A DNA stretch of 64,000 nucleotides from JACKCB01 sp964452775. Lineage in GTDB: Bacteria; Chloroflexota; Anaerolineae; Promineifilales; Promineifilaceae. The DNA is taken from the NCBI GenBank assembly GCA_964452775.1, contig CAYVQP010000005.1, positions 1 to 64,000 on the forward strand. Reading direction: 5' to 3'. The notes below the pieces were generated by a model, which did not search any database, was not told the DNA's origin, and was given only the letters and a program-made list of their open reading frames with translations. The translations under genes and the position numbers were made by a program. Positions within the stretch are counted from its first letter, which is position 1, and every line of letters starts with the position of its first letter. Positions 42,088 through 50,989 of this stretch are shown in pieces.

Positions 42088-43818
42088 ATGACCAGGAACG
42101 GTGGCGACCGGGTTGCCGAAGTGTTTCAGGCTCAGGGGGTACAAACGGTGTTCACGCTCACCGGCGGACATATCGCACCCATTCTGGTGGCCTGCAAACA
42201 GCGCGGCATTCGAGTAGTGGACGTCCGACATGAAGTCAACGCCGTCTTTGCTGCCGATGCTACCGCCAGACTGACCGGCATTCCCGGCGTCGCAGTGGTC
42301 ACCGCCGGGCCGGGCGTGACCAATACCCTCACCGCCGTCAAGAACGCGCAGATGGCGCAGTCGCCGGTCATCGTGATCGGCGGTGCGGCAGCTACAGCCC
42401 TGAAGGGACGCGGCGCCTTGCAGGATATTGATCAGTTGTCGCTCTTTCAAGGCGTAGTGAAGTGGTCAACCGGTGTTCGCCGGGTCAAGGAGATTGTGCC
42501 GGCCCTGGAGCGAGCATTTCGCACCGCGCAGGAAGGCGTGCCGGGGCCGGTATTCATTGAGATTCCAATTGACCTGCTCTACGACGACACGCTTGTCCGC
42601 GAGCTTTACAACCTGCAGTCAGGTGGCCGGTCGCTATCCGCCCGGCTGGTGAAGCGATACCTGGAGTTCCATGTCAAACGTCTGTTTGCCGGCAGCGAAA
42701 ACATCAGGGTCAGTAGCGCGATTCGACCGGCGCCGCTGCCCATCGCACCGCAGGAGTTGCGCCGGGTGCGCGAGAAGCTGCGCCGGTCGGAGCGCCCCGT
42801 GCTGCTCATCGGCAGCCAGGCGACGCTGGACGTCGGAGCGTGCGCACAGGTTTCGGAGGCGGTGAGCCAGTTAGCTATACCCACCTACCTCTCAGGGATG
42901 GCTCGCGGCCTGCTGGGTAGGGAGCATCCTTTGCAGATGCGCCACAAGCGACGCGAGGCTCTGCGCGAGGCTGACCTGGTCATCCTTGCAGGGGTACCGT
43001 GCGACTTCCGCCTGGACTATGGCCGGCAAATCCGTAGTAGCGCCTGTTACATTTCCGTCAACCGCAGCCGGCACGACTTGACCAAGAATCGTCGCCCAGA
43101 CATTGGCATCTTGGGCGACCCCGGCCTCTTTCTGCGCGCTATGGCCGGCAGCGCTGGCGATCATCCTGATTGGAGCAGTTGGCAGGACTCGCTGCGCCGG
43201 CGGGATGAGGAGCGCAACCGCGAGATGAATCAGATGGCGCTGTCCGCGACCGGATATGTCAATCCGCTGCACCTGTTTGATGAACTGAATCGCGCCTTGC
43301 CGGAGAACAGCATTCTAATAGCGGACGGCGGCGACTTCGTGGCCACCGCCTCCTACATCCTCCACCCACCCGCCCCGTTGACCTGGCTGGATCCGGGACC
43401 ATTCGGGACGTTGGGCGTGGGCGCCGGCTTCGCATTGGGGGCCAAGCTTGCCAGGCCGGAAGCGGAAATTTGGATTATCTATGGGGATGGGGCCGCCGGC
43501 TTCAGCCTGATTGAGTTCGACACCCTTGTCCGTCATGGCGCGCCCGTTTTCGCCGTTGTGGGTAACGATGCCGGCTGGTCGCAAATTGCCCGTGAGCAGG
43601 TCCCGATGCTGGGCGATGACGTAGCTACGGTATTGGCGCGAACGGACTATGACCAGGTAGTAGCAGGGTTGGGTGGAGCCGGCTTCAAGGTAGAGGACCC
43701 AGAATTGATTGAAGATGCGATCTCCCAGGCGCGGGCGGCGGGCGCCGGCGGAAAGCCGGTGTTAATCAACGTGATCACCGGCCGGACTGATTTCCGTAAA
43801 GGATCGATCTCCATGTAG
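42088..43818 (+). CDS. ThDP-dependent enzyme, 2-hydroxyacyl-CoA lyase/acetolactate-synthase-like
   Basis: 576 residues with three thiamine-diphosphate-enzyme domains: the PYR domain with the catalytic Glu in VRHEVNAVFAADATARLTG (near residue 50) and GPGVTNTLTAVKNAQMA; the central domain; and the PP domain with the ThDP motif IYGDGAAGFSLIEFDTLVRH (GDG-x-n-N/D variant) ending VVGNDAGWSQIAREQ. RYLEFHVKRLFAGSENIRV, a Tyr-Leu-x-x-His/Tyr-x-x-x-Leu-Phe-Ala-Gly segment, recalls ILVBL/HACL2 proteins rather than IlvB. That suggests cleavage of 2-hydroxyacyl-CoA, but acetolactate synthase activity cannot be excluded. GGAAGGA lies seven bases before the ATG. Confidence 0.75.
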   Translation: MTRNGGDRVAEVFQAQGVQTVFTLTGGHIAPILVACKQRGIRVVDVRHEVNAVFAADATARLTGIPGVAVVTAGPGVTNTLTAVKNAQMAQSPVIVIGGAAATALKGRGALQDIDQLSLFQGVVKWSTGVRRVKEIVPALERAFRTAQEGVPGPVFIEIPIDLLYDDTLVRELYNLQSGGRSLSARLVKRYLEFHVKRLFAGSENIRVSSAIRPAPLPIAPQELRRVREKLRRSERPVLLIGSQATLDVGACAQVSEAVSQLAIPTYLSGMARGLLGREHPLQMRHKRREALREADLVILAGVPCDFRLDYGRQIRSSACYISVNRSRHDLTKNRRPDIGILGDPGLFLRAMAGSAGDHPDWSSWQDSLRRRDEERNREMNQMALSATGYVNPLHLFDELNRALPENSILIADGGDFVATASYILHPPAPLTWLDPGPFGTLGVGAGFALGAKLARPEAEIWIIYGDGAAGFSLIEFDTLVRHGAPVFAVVGNDAGWSQIAREQVPMLGDDVATVLARTDYDQVVAGLGGAGFKVEDPELIEDAISQARAAGAGGKPVLINVITGRTDFRKGSISM

Positions 43819-43834
43819 CCGCTCAGTCAGTCGC

Positions 43835-43856
43835 GACCAGCGGAGTAACGCTGGTC
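43835..43856. terminator. Hairpin after the ThDP enzyme gene
   Basis: Perfect 8-bp stem GACCAGCG/CGCTGGTC with a GAGTAA loop, 17 bp past the stop. No U-run follows, so termination strength is uncertain. Confidence 0.5.
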
Positions 43857-43890
43857 TTGACCGGCGCTGCTTGCGCGTTAAACTTGCCCA

Positions 43891-44694
43891 ATGTTGGTGG
43901 AGAATCCATTGATTGCCGGCAAAATGGATCACGCGGTTGCGGAGTGCATCCGGGCAATTGCCCACAAACTCGCCGTCGAACAGGGTGCAGCTGTTAGTCG
44001 AGTCGGCGAAGTCATCCAGATTACGCACGCCGATGAACTGCACCATCCCTGGCCGCGCGAGTTCAAATACCAAACTGAGTTTCTTGCTGCGGGCGATCTG
44101 GAAGGGGTAGTGCCTGCAATTGGGGAAGCGTTGGGCGGCGAACGATCAGAGCACGTGGTGAGCCTTTTTACGGCCGACAAGCAGGCCACGTTTCGGGTGG
44201 CCATGGAGAGCGGCTATCGCCATGCCTGGTCTAACGTCCTCATGGGTTATTGGTTGCGGGCGGAACCGGCCGGCGCCAATACGCCTGAACTGGCGGCTGT
44301 GAAAGAGATTCAGACGCTCGAAGATATGCAGGCGGTGAATGCGCTGGCGCCGGATTTTCCTACCTGGCCGGCATCCCTGGATGACCCTTACCTGCACAAC
44401 TTTTTCGCCATGGAGAACGATCGGATTGCCGCTAAAGCGCAAGTGGTCACGTTGCCGGGAGACGTCGCCTACGTCGCGGACATGTTTACCGCTCCGGCGG
44501 CGCGGCGGCATGGTTTGGGCCGGGCCTTGCTGGAACAATTACACCGCGTCGCCTGGAAAAATGGCGCTAATATGGTCATCCTCATTCCATCACTGATGAC
44601 CAGAGAAATCCATTTCTATGAACGGTATGGCTATCGAGAGTTAGCGCCCATGCTGGTTCTGGCATTGGCCACGCCGCCTACCAATCAAGAATAG
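43891..44694 (+). CDS. GNAT-family N-acetyltransferase
   Basis: 267 residues; start ATG 43891 (GTG 43897 and ATG 43924 are alternatives). The N-terminal half (about 1-125) is alpha/beta and unrecognised. The C-terminal half is a GNAT fold with the acetyl-CoA loop MFTAPAARRHGLGRALLEQL (motif A, near residue 205), a following strand NMVILIPS and IHFYERYGYRE (motif B). Acceptor unknown. It ends 156 bp before the NRPS 3' end on the other strand. Confidence 0.75.
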   Translation: MLVENPLIAGKMDHAVAECIRAIAHKLAVEQGAAVSRVGEVIQITHADELHHPWPREFKYQTEFLAAGDLEGVVPAIGEALGGERSEHVVSLFTADKQATFRVAMESGYRHAWSNVLMGYWLRAEPAGANTPELAAVKEIQTLEDMQAVNALAPDFPTWPASLDDPYLHNFFAMENDRIAAKAQVVTLPGDVAYVADMFTAPAARRHGLGRALLEQLHRVAWKNGANMVILIPSLMTREIHFYERYGYRELAPMLVLALATPPTNQE

Positions 44695-44850
44695 CAGTGG
44701 GGGCAGCCATTCAGCCGGGAGAACAGCACCTTTTGACATACTAACGAAGGCCGGCGCGAAGAGGCGAGGGACGCGATTGGGTCCACTGGCATTGAACATC
44801 GATGGGCAGGTTGGATAGGAATGCATTGAGCTGGCCGGCAACTGGTGTGC

Positions 44851-47800
44851 TCAGGTAGGAGTGTCCTGGAGTTGGGCGGCGAGGTGTTCGGCGAGGCGCC
44901 GGACATGTGGGTGCTTGAAGATGCCTTCGTGGGAGCCGGGAATGATGATGGTGTCCAGGCCGGCGAGCGCAAGTTCGCGCCAACCGCTTTCGGGGTGATC
45001 AGGGCGGAGGAGGGGCCGGCTCTGGGCGCGAAAGTAGGTGATCCGGCCGGGGTATGGTTGGGGGGTGTAGTGGCGGATGGCGCGAAGGTGAGTTTCAATG
45101 AGCCGTTGGCGCTCCTCCGGCAGTTGGGAGGCGTAGTCGAGTATATCGCCGGCGGCAGGGGTGTTTTCACCGTTGGAGCCGGCTATGTCGCGGACGGCGG
45201 CCTGATAGCCGAGACGCACTTTGCGACGCGCCCGCGCTGTTATCTGGGCCGGCGAGAGGGTGGTCATGTCGAAGAACCAATGGGGCAGGTTTTGGAGAAA
45301 TCTGAGGGCGATTCGCGGCTGCCACAAGGGTTGCGGGCGGCTATCGCCGGGGGTGTAATCGAACATGACGAGCCGGGCGACACGAAGGCCACGGGAGCGA
45401 AGCTGTTGGGCCATTTCATAGGCGACCATGCCGCCGAAGCTGGCCCCGCCAAGATAGTAGGGACCTTGCGATTGGAGAGCCTGGATGGCCTCGAGATAAT
45501 AAGCGGCCATAGCTTCCAGGGTGTCGAACGGAGGTTGCCGGCCGTCCAACCCGCGAGCCTGTAGGCCGTAAAAGGGTTGGCCGTAAGGGGCCAGGAGAGC
45601 AGCCAGGTCGGTGAACCAGAGGATGTCGCCGGTGACGCCGTGCACGCAGAAGAAGGGAGGCCGGTCGCCGAGGGGTTGGAGCGGCTCCAACGATGACCAG
45701 TCGCCCGGCGAGCTATCCTGGGTCAGATATTGGGCCAATTCGGCGACGGTGGGAGCGCGGAAAAGGGCAATCAGGGGCAGGTTTTGGCCCATTTCGGCCT
45801 GGATTTGCGCCATGAGGCGTAGGGCGAGCAGCGAGTGCCCGCCCAATTCGAAGAAGTTGTCGTGCCGGCCTATCTGTGGGCGACCCAGTATGCCGGCCCA
45901 TATGGCGGCAAGTTGCCGTTCGGCTGCGGTTTGAGGGGCGGAATAGGCGTCGAGCGGCCCGCTTTCGCTTGTAGTGAGCGCGGCCAGTGCGCGGCGGTCT
46001 ACTTTGCCGTTGGGGGCCAGGGGCAAGGCGTCGAGGATGGTTATGGTAGGAAGCATGAAATTGGGCAAGAGTGCTTGTAGGAAGCGGCGCAGTTCAGCAG
46101 CGGTTATACGCGGCTGCAATAGGCGCGCGACATCAGTACTCACGAAGGCCAGCAAGCGCCGGTCGGCATCCTCACCCGGGGCAATGACGGCCGCGGATCG
46201 CACATGGGGGTGGCGGAGTAGGGTCTCCTCAATCTCGCCCAGCTCGATGCGATGGCCGCGGACCTTTACCTGATGATCGCGGCGACCCAGGTATTCGATG
46301 ACTCCGTCTTGCCGGTAGCGAGCAAGGTCACCGGTACGGTATAGGACGTCGCCGGTGGAGAAGGGATCGGGAATGAAACGATCGGCTGTCAATTGCGGCT
46401 GGTTGTGGTATCCCTGGGCCAGCCCGACCCCGCCGACAAGCAACTCGCCCATAACGCCGATAGGCAGGGGGTTGCCGTGCGGATCAACGATATAAGTGAC
46501 GACGTTGGCGAGCGGGCGACCGATTGGCACAGTAAGATCGTGATCGCGCAGGTTGGCCGTTTCATAGACAGTGACATCGGGGCCGGCTTCGGACATTCCG
46601 TAGAGGTTGAGTAGGCGGGCGCGGGGCATCAGCCGGTGGAAACGACGGGCTAAAGCCAGCGGCAAGGCTTCGCCGCTGCTAACCCATAGCCGGAGGTGGG
46701 GTAGCTGCTGGGCGAGATCGGGGACGGCATCCAGCAGCGCTTCCAGCAGCGAGGGGACAAGTATCCATTGGGTGACTTTGTAATGGGCAAGAAGAGCGAC
46801 GAGCTGGGCCGGGTCGTGAAGTTGTTCGTCGGTGCAGATGGCGGCCGGGATTCCTCGCAGTAAGGGGGCAAACAGTTCGGCGATGGAGTCAACAAAGTTG
46901 AGTGATGTCTTAAGACAGCAGATTTCGCCGGGGACATAAGGGAATGATTGCCAGGTCCAGTAAAGGCGACTGATCATGGCGCGTTGGCGACCAAGCACCC
47001 CTTTCGGCCGGCCGGTGGAGCCGGAAGTGTAGATGAGGTAGAGCAGGTCGGCCGCGACAGGCGACATGTTGGCGACAGACTGTTGGTCAATCTGGACCGC
47101 GTCGCGGTCGAGGCAAAGGAAGTCCTGGCCGGCTGACAGGACCGGAACGTGCCGTAGGAGGGTCAGGACAAGGTCTGGACGGGCGTCGGACAGCATGTAC
47201 GCGAGACGTTCAGGAGGGAAGTCCGGGTCGAGGGGCACGAAGGCGGCGCCGATCTTGAGAATGGCCAGGTAGCTGACAACGGCCTCGGGCGAGCGCTCCA
47301 GGCAGACACCGATGAATGTACCGGGCCGGACACCACGCTCCTGTAAGAGGTGGGCCAGTTGATTGGCGCGGCGGTTCAGGTCGTCGTAGGAAAGGAATCT
47401 GTTGTGGTCAAACAATAGGGCGGGTGTGGTGGGCGTTCGGGCTACCTGCTGCTCAAAGAGTTGGGCGATAGAAGCGTCTAGGGGGTAGCCGGCGCTGGTA
47501 CTGTTCCACTCAACCAGCAGTTGTAGGCGTTCGGGTGGCGTCAACAGTGATATGGTGGAGAGGGGTCGGTCGGGGGCGGAGGTGACTGCTTCGAGCACCA
47601 TTCGCAGGTGGCCGCAGAACCGAATAATAGTGGTTTCGTCGAACAGTTCGGTGCTGTATTCCAGGCGGGCGTGGAGGGCATCATATTGTTCCTCAAAGAC
47701 GTAGAGCGTGAGGTCGAATTTGGCGCCTATGGGGGTGATAGGCAGAGGTTCAGATTGGATGCCGGGCAATGTGAAGTCGTCTCGTGCGAAATTGATGAGA

Positions 47801-50685
47801 ACCAGCATGACTTGGATAAGCGGATGGCGACTCAAATCACGGGCCGGCTGCAGGGCCTCTACCACCTGACTGAAGGGGAGGTCCTGATGGGCGAAGACTT
47901 CCAGCGAGGTTTGACGCACCCGGGCGAGCAGCTGGGTGATGGAAGGGTCGCCGGAAAGATCAGTGGGCAAGACCAGGGTATTTACGAAAAAGCCGATGAG
48001 GTCCGCAACCGCCGGCCGGCTACGATTGGCAGAGGGCACACCGAGGAGAATGTGAGATTGCCCGGTGTAAACGTGGAGGAGGATGTTCAGGGCAGTGGAA
48101 AGAAGCATGAAGCGGGTGACGCCGGCTTCGCGACAGAGTGCGTCCATGGCCGCGGTTAGTTCTTCGGACAGCCCAAAGGAGTAGCTGTCGCCATCGCTGC
48201 CCAGCACGGCGGGTCGGGGGTGGTCGGTGGGCAAGCTGAGAGTGTGGGGGAAATCCTTGAGGCGTTCCCGCCAGTACGCAGCGTGCTCATGAAGCGTGTC
48301 GCCCTGCAAACGACGGCGCTCCCAGCTGGCGAAGGCAGCATATTGAACGGGTAGCTCTGGCAACAGTGCGGGCCGTCCGGAACAGGCGGCGGCGTAAAGG
48401 GCAGAGAGATCGCGACGGAGGATGCTCAGAGACCACTCGTCGCTGATGCTATGATGCATGTTTAGCAGCAACATGTGCTCTTCGTCCGCCAGGCGCAGTA
48501 ACGAAGCGCGGAAGAGCGGGCCGTGGGCGAGGTCGAAGGGTGCGGCCGCGTCCTCGGCAGCCAATCGAGAGACGGCGGCCCCGCGCCCTGACGGTGGCAG
48601 CCGGCGCAGGTCGGTGACAACCAACTGGGAGCCAGTTGGAGGGGTGATGACCTGCACTAACGAGCCATCCTGCGGGCGGAAGGTGGTGCACAGGCTGTCG
48701 TGCCGTAGACGCAGCGCGGCTAAGCTATCCTCAAAGGCGGGGAGGTTGAGCAGGCCGGTGAAGCGATAGGCGCGGGCGATATTATAGGCCGGGCTGCCGG
48801 GATCCAACTGCTGGAGAAACCAGAGGTGCTCCTGGGAAAAGGAGGCAGGAGCGGCCGCAAAGCGTTCCTGGCCGGCGGCGAATTGGAGCAAGTCATCAGC
48901 AGGGCCGGACTCCAGCTGTCTTGACTCCAGCAGGGCCGCTTGCGCGGACACGGTGGGTGCGTCGAAGAAGTCCATCAGGGAAAGTTCTACCTGGAAGAGG
49001 TCCTGTATGCCGGCCACTATTTGGGCGGCCGGTATGGAATCGCCGCCCAAATCCTGGAAGTGCTGGTTGGCGCTTACTTCCGGCACATTCAGCGCCTGTT
49101 GCCATAGGCGGGCGACGGTCTGCTCCGTTTCTTTGCTGGGGGGCAAGAGCTCGCCGGATTGTTGGTCGGTGAAGGACTCTGCGGTCAGGCCCAGTTGGGC
49201 GGCCAGGTCAACACGCGGGACTTTGCCGGTGGAGCTCAGCGGTAGGGCATCAAGAATGAGGATGCGGCGGGGCGTCTTAAAGTCGGCCAGCTGTGTGGAG
49301 ACAAAGCGGCGCAACTCTGCCTCGCCGGTCGGGGCGTGTAGGACGACTGCGGCGGCGACTTCCTCGCCCAGGATGGGATGGGGCACACCAAAGGCAACGG
49401 CCTGCGTGACGGCTGGATGGCGCAGGAGCGCCTGGTCAATCTCAAAAGGGGAAATCTTCTCGCCGCTGCGATCGATGAGTTCTTTGATGCGCCCGCTAAT
49501 GAAGAGGTAGTTGTCCTCATCCAGGTGGCCGAGGTCGCCGGTGCGAAACCATCCGTCTGTGAAGCCCTTTTCGTTCGCAGCGGGATTGCGCAAGTAACCG
49601 GCGGTAATGTTCGGCCCACGAAGGACGATTTCGCCCGTCTGGCCGGGCGGCAAACGGGTAGGGCTGTGCGGGGCCATGATGGCGATTTCAGGCCCGGCGG
49701 CCGGACCGACGGAGCCGGGTTTGCGGCGGCCAGGGGACAGAGGATTGGCAGCGACCTGGGAGCAGGCTTCGGTCATGCCGTACACCTCGATGACGGGGGC
49801 ATGAAAGAGCAGTTCCAGGCCAGTCATGACAGCGGATGGCAACGGCGAGGAGGAGGAACGGATAAAGCGCAGCCTGGCCGGGACATCGGACTCGTAGGCG
49901 GCGCGGGCCAGGATGGTCTGGTGCATGGAGGGAACAGCGGTGTACCAGGTAGGCTGGAAGTCGGCTAACCACTGGAAGAATTGCGGTGCGCTGAAGGCAG
50001 GCGGGCAGACGACACTGCCGCCGGCAACTAGAGAGGCGATGGTACCGGCAAGCAGGCCGTGAATGTGAAATTGGGGCATTATGTTAAGGCAACGGTCGGC
50101 CGGGGTCAGTTGGAGGGCGCGGACGGTACTGAGAGCGGAGTGATAGAGATTACGGTGCGTGATAGGGACGAGCTTGGGGCGGGCAGTGGCCCCACTTGTG
50201 TGCAAGAGCACGGCGATGTCGTCGGCAACTGCGGCGCCGGAAGCAGGCGGTGGTAGGGGGTCGCCGGTGAGAGTAAAGGTGTCGCCGCCGGTGGCCGTCA
50301 GCTCGATGATTGGTATGCGATGATCGGCCGCTGCCTGGCGGGCTGGGGAGTCTATGCCGGCAGGGAGCAGCAGTGCCTTGGCCTGTAGGTCGTTGAGATA
50401 GTAGGCGAATTCAGCTGCCCGATGGGCGGGGTTGAGCGGGGCGGCTGTGGCCAAGGAGGTGATGGCCAAAAAGGTTACGACCATCTCGGGACCGTTGGGG
50501 AGGACGATAGCGACGGGGTCATTGTGACCGATACCCAGGTTAACTAGCCGGGCAGCGAGATGGTCGAGTTGTTGGAGCAGGTGGTGATAGGTAATTGGTT
50601 GCCGGTCTGGGGCCAATAGGGCAGTTGCCGAGGCAGATTTTCGGTGTTGCCCGAGTAGATGGTGCAAGGTTTGAATTTCAGGCAC
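44851..50685 (-). CDS. Six-domain nonribosomal peptide synthetase (A-T-C-A-T-TE)
   Basis: 1944 residues from GTG 50685 (in-frame TTG 50778 is an alternative). Domain order: acyl-activating A1 (about 1-500; LLHTSGATARPKLVPITHRN, MPQFHIHGLLAG, a form used for acids without an alpha-amino group); T1 (Ser550, LGGDS); condensation (about 610-1060; MHHSISDEWS, where the canonical HHxxxDG has Glu for Gly); A2 (about 1070-1570; YTSGSTGRPKG, NLYGMSEAG, NGKVDRRAL); T2 (Ser1618, LGGHS); thioesterase (nucleophile Ser1749 in GGASFGGM). The A2 specificity residues read V-D-A-I-V-S-L-P-D-K. The usual Asp235 is replaced by Val, as in beta-alanine-activating domains. Predicted product: an acyl-beta-alanine-like compound. 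No carrier-protein activator or MbtH gene is seen nearby. Confidence 0.88.
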   Translation of the reverse strand: MPEIQTLHHLLGQHRKSASATALLAPDRQPITYHHLLQQLDHLAARLVNLGIGHNDPVAIVLPNGPEMVVTFLAITSLATAAPLNPAHRAAEFAYYLNDLQAKALLLPAGIDSPARQAAADHRIPIIELTATGGDTFTLTGDPLPPPASGAAVADDIAVLLHTSGATARPKLVPITHRNLYHSALSTVRALQLTPADRCLNIMPQFHIHGLLAGTIASLVAGGSVVCPPAFSAPQFFQWLADFQPTWYTAVPSMHQTILARAAYESDVPARLRFIRSSSSPLPSAVMTGLELLFHAPVIEVYGMTEACSQVAANPLSPGRRKPGSVGPAAGPEIAIMAPHSPTRLPPGQTGEIVLRGPNITAGYLRNPAANEKGFTDGWFRTGDLGHLDEDNYLFISGRIKELIDRSGEKISPFEIDQALLRHPAVTQAVAFGVPHPILGEEVAAAVVLHAPTGEAELRRFVSTQLADFKTPRRILILDALPLSSTGKVPRVDLAAQLGLTAESFTDQQSGELLPPSKETEQTVARLWQQALNVPEVSANQHFQDLGGDSIPAAQIVAGIQDLFQVELSLMDFFDAPTVSAQAALLESRQLESGPADDLLQFAAGQERFAAAPASFSQEHLWFLQQLDPGSPAYNIARAYRFTGLLNLPAFEDSLAALRLRHDSLCTTFRPQDGSLVQVITPPTGSQLVVTDLRRLPPSGRGAAVSRLAAEDAAAPFDLAHGPLFRASLLRLADEEHMLLLNMHHSISDEWSLSILRRDLSALYAAACSGRPALLPELPVQYAAFASWERRRLQGDTLHEHAAYWRERLKDFPHTLSLPTDHPRPAVLGSDGDSYSFGLSEELTAAMDALCREAGVTRFMLLSTALNILLHVYTGQSHILLGVPSANRSRPAVADLIGFFVNTLVLPTDLSGDPSITQLLARVRQTSLEVFAHQDLPFSQVVEALQPARDLSRHPLIQVMLVLINFARDDFTLPGIQSEPLPITPIGAKFDLTLYVFEEQYDALHARLEYSTELFDETTIIRFCGHLRMVLEAVTSAPDRPLSTISLLTPPERLQLLVEWNSTSAGYPLDASIAQLFEQQVARTPTTPALLFDHNRFLSYDDLNRRANQLAHLLQERGVRPGTFIGVCLERSPEAVVSYLAILKIGAAFVPLDPDFPPERLAYMLSDARPDLVLTLLRHVPVLSAGQDFLCLDRDAVQIDQQSVANMSPVAADLLYLIYTSGSTGRPKGVLGRQRAMISRLYWTWQSFPYVPGEICCLKTSLNFVDSIAELFAPLLRGIPAAICTDEQLHDPAQLVALLAHYKVTQWILVPSLLEALLDAVPDLAQQLPHLRLWVSSGEALPLALARRFHRLMPRARLLNLYGMSEAGPDVTVYETANLRDHDLTVPIGRPLANVVTYIVDPHGNPLPIGVMGELLVGGVGLAQGYHNQPQLTADRFIPDPFSTGDVLYRTGDLARYRQDGVIEYLGRRDHQVKVRGHRIELGEIEETLLRHPHVRSAAVIAPGEDADRRLLAFVSTDVARLLQPRITAAELRRFLQALLPNFMLPTITILDALPLAPNGKVDRRALAALTTSESGPLDAYSAPQTAAERQLAAIWAGILGRPQIGRHDNFFELGGHSLLALRLMAQIQAEMGQNLPLIALFRAPTVAELAQYLTQDSSPGDWSSLEPLQPLGDRPPFFCVHGVTGDILWFTDLAALLAPYGQPFYGLQARGLDGRQPPFDTLEAMAAYYLEAIQALQSQGPYYLGGASFGGMVAYEMAQQLRSRGLRVARLVMFDYTPGDSRPQPLWQPRIALRFLQNLPHWFFDMTTLSPAQITARARRKVRLGYQAAVRDIAGSNGENTPAAGDILDYASQLPEERQRLIETHLRAIRHYTPQPYPGRITYFRAQSRPLLRPDHPESGWRELALAGLDTIIIPGSHEGIFKHPHVRRLAEHLAAQLQDTPT

Positions 50686-50989
50686 GGTGCGCAATTCCCA
50701 GAGAGAACTTCCGGGGGAAAGTATGCTCGTCCTGATGTTTCCTGTCAAAAAGAAAGGCTTTGACGTAAGAGCAGGCAAAAATAGAGACTGGGCGCCCGGT
50801 TAGTTGATCGCCGATCCTCAGCTTGCCATCGTTGACACTCATGGCATACAATTACGCAGCGTTGAGTGTTGCTCTTCATTGAAGTTCTAAAAATCTACAA
50901 CCTTCGATTGAACCTGCCGCGAAGCATGTGATCGTTTGTCGCATTCCCGTGTCCGGCAGGGAACAGTCAACAACATCAGGAGGCAGCAA
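50686..50989. other. Divergent intergenic region between the NRPS and the helical-protein gene
   Basis: About 304 bp. Part of it (50686-50778) could be the NRPS N-terminus if TTG 50778 is used. A promoter for the plus-strand gene is listed separately. No clear minus-strand promoter or regulator site was recognised. Confidence 0.45.
50823..50852 (+). promoter_or_regulatory. Candidate promoter of the gene at 50990
   Basis: TTGCCA (50823-50828), an 18-base spacer and TACAAT (50847-50852). It lies 138 bp upstream of the ATG. Confidence 0.4.
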
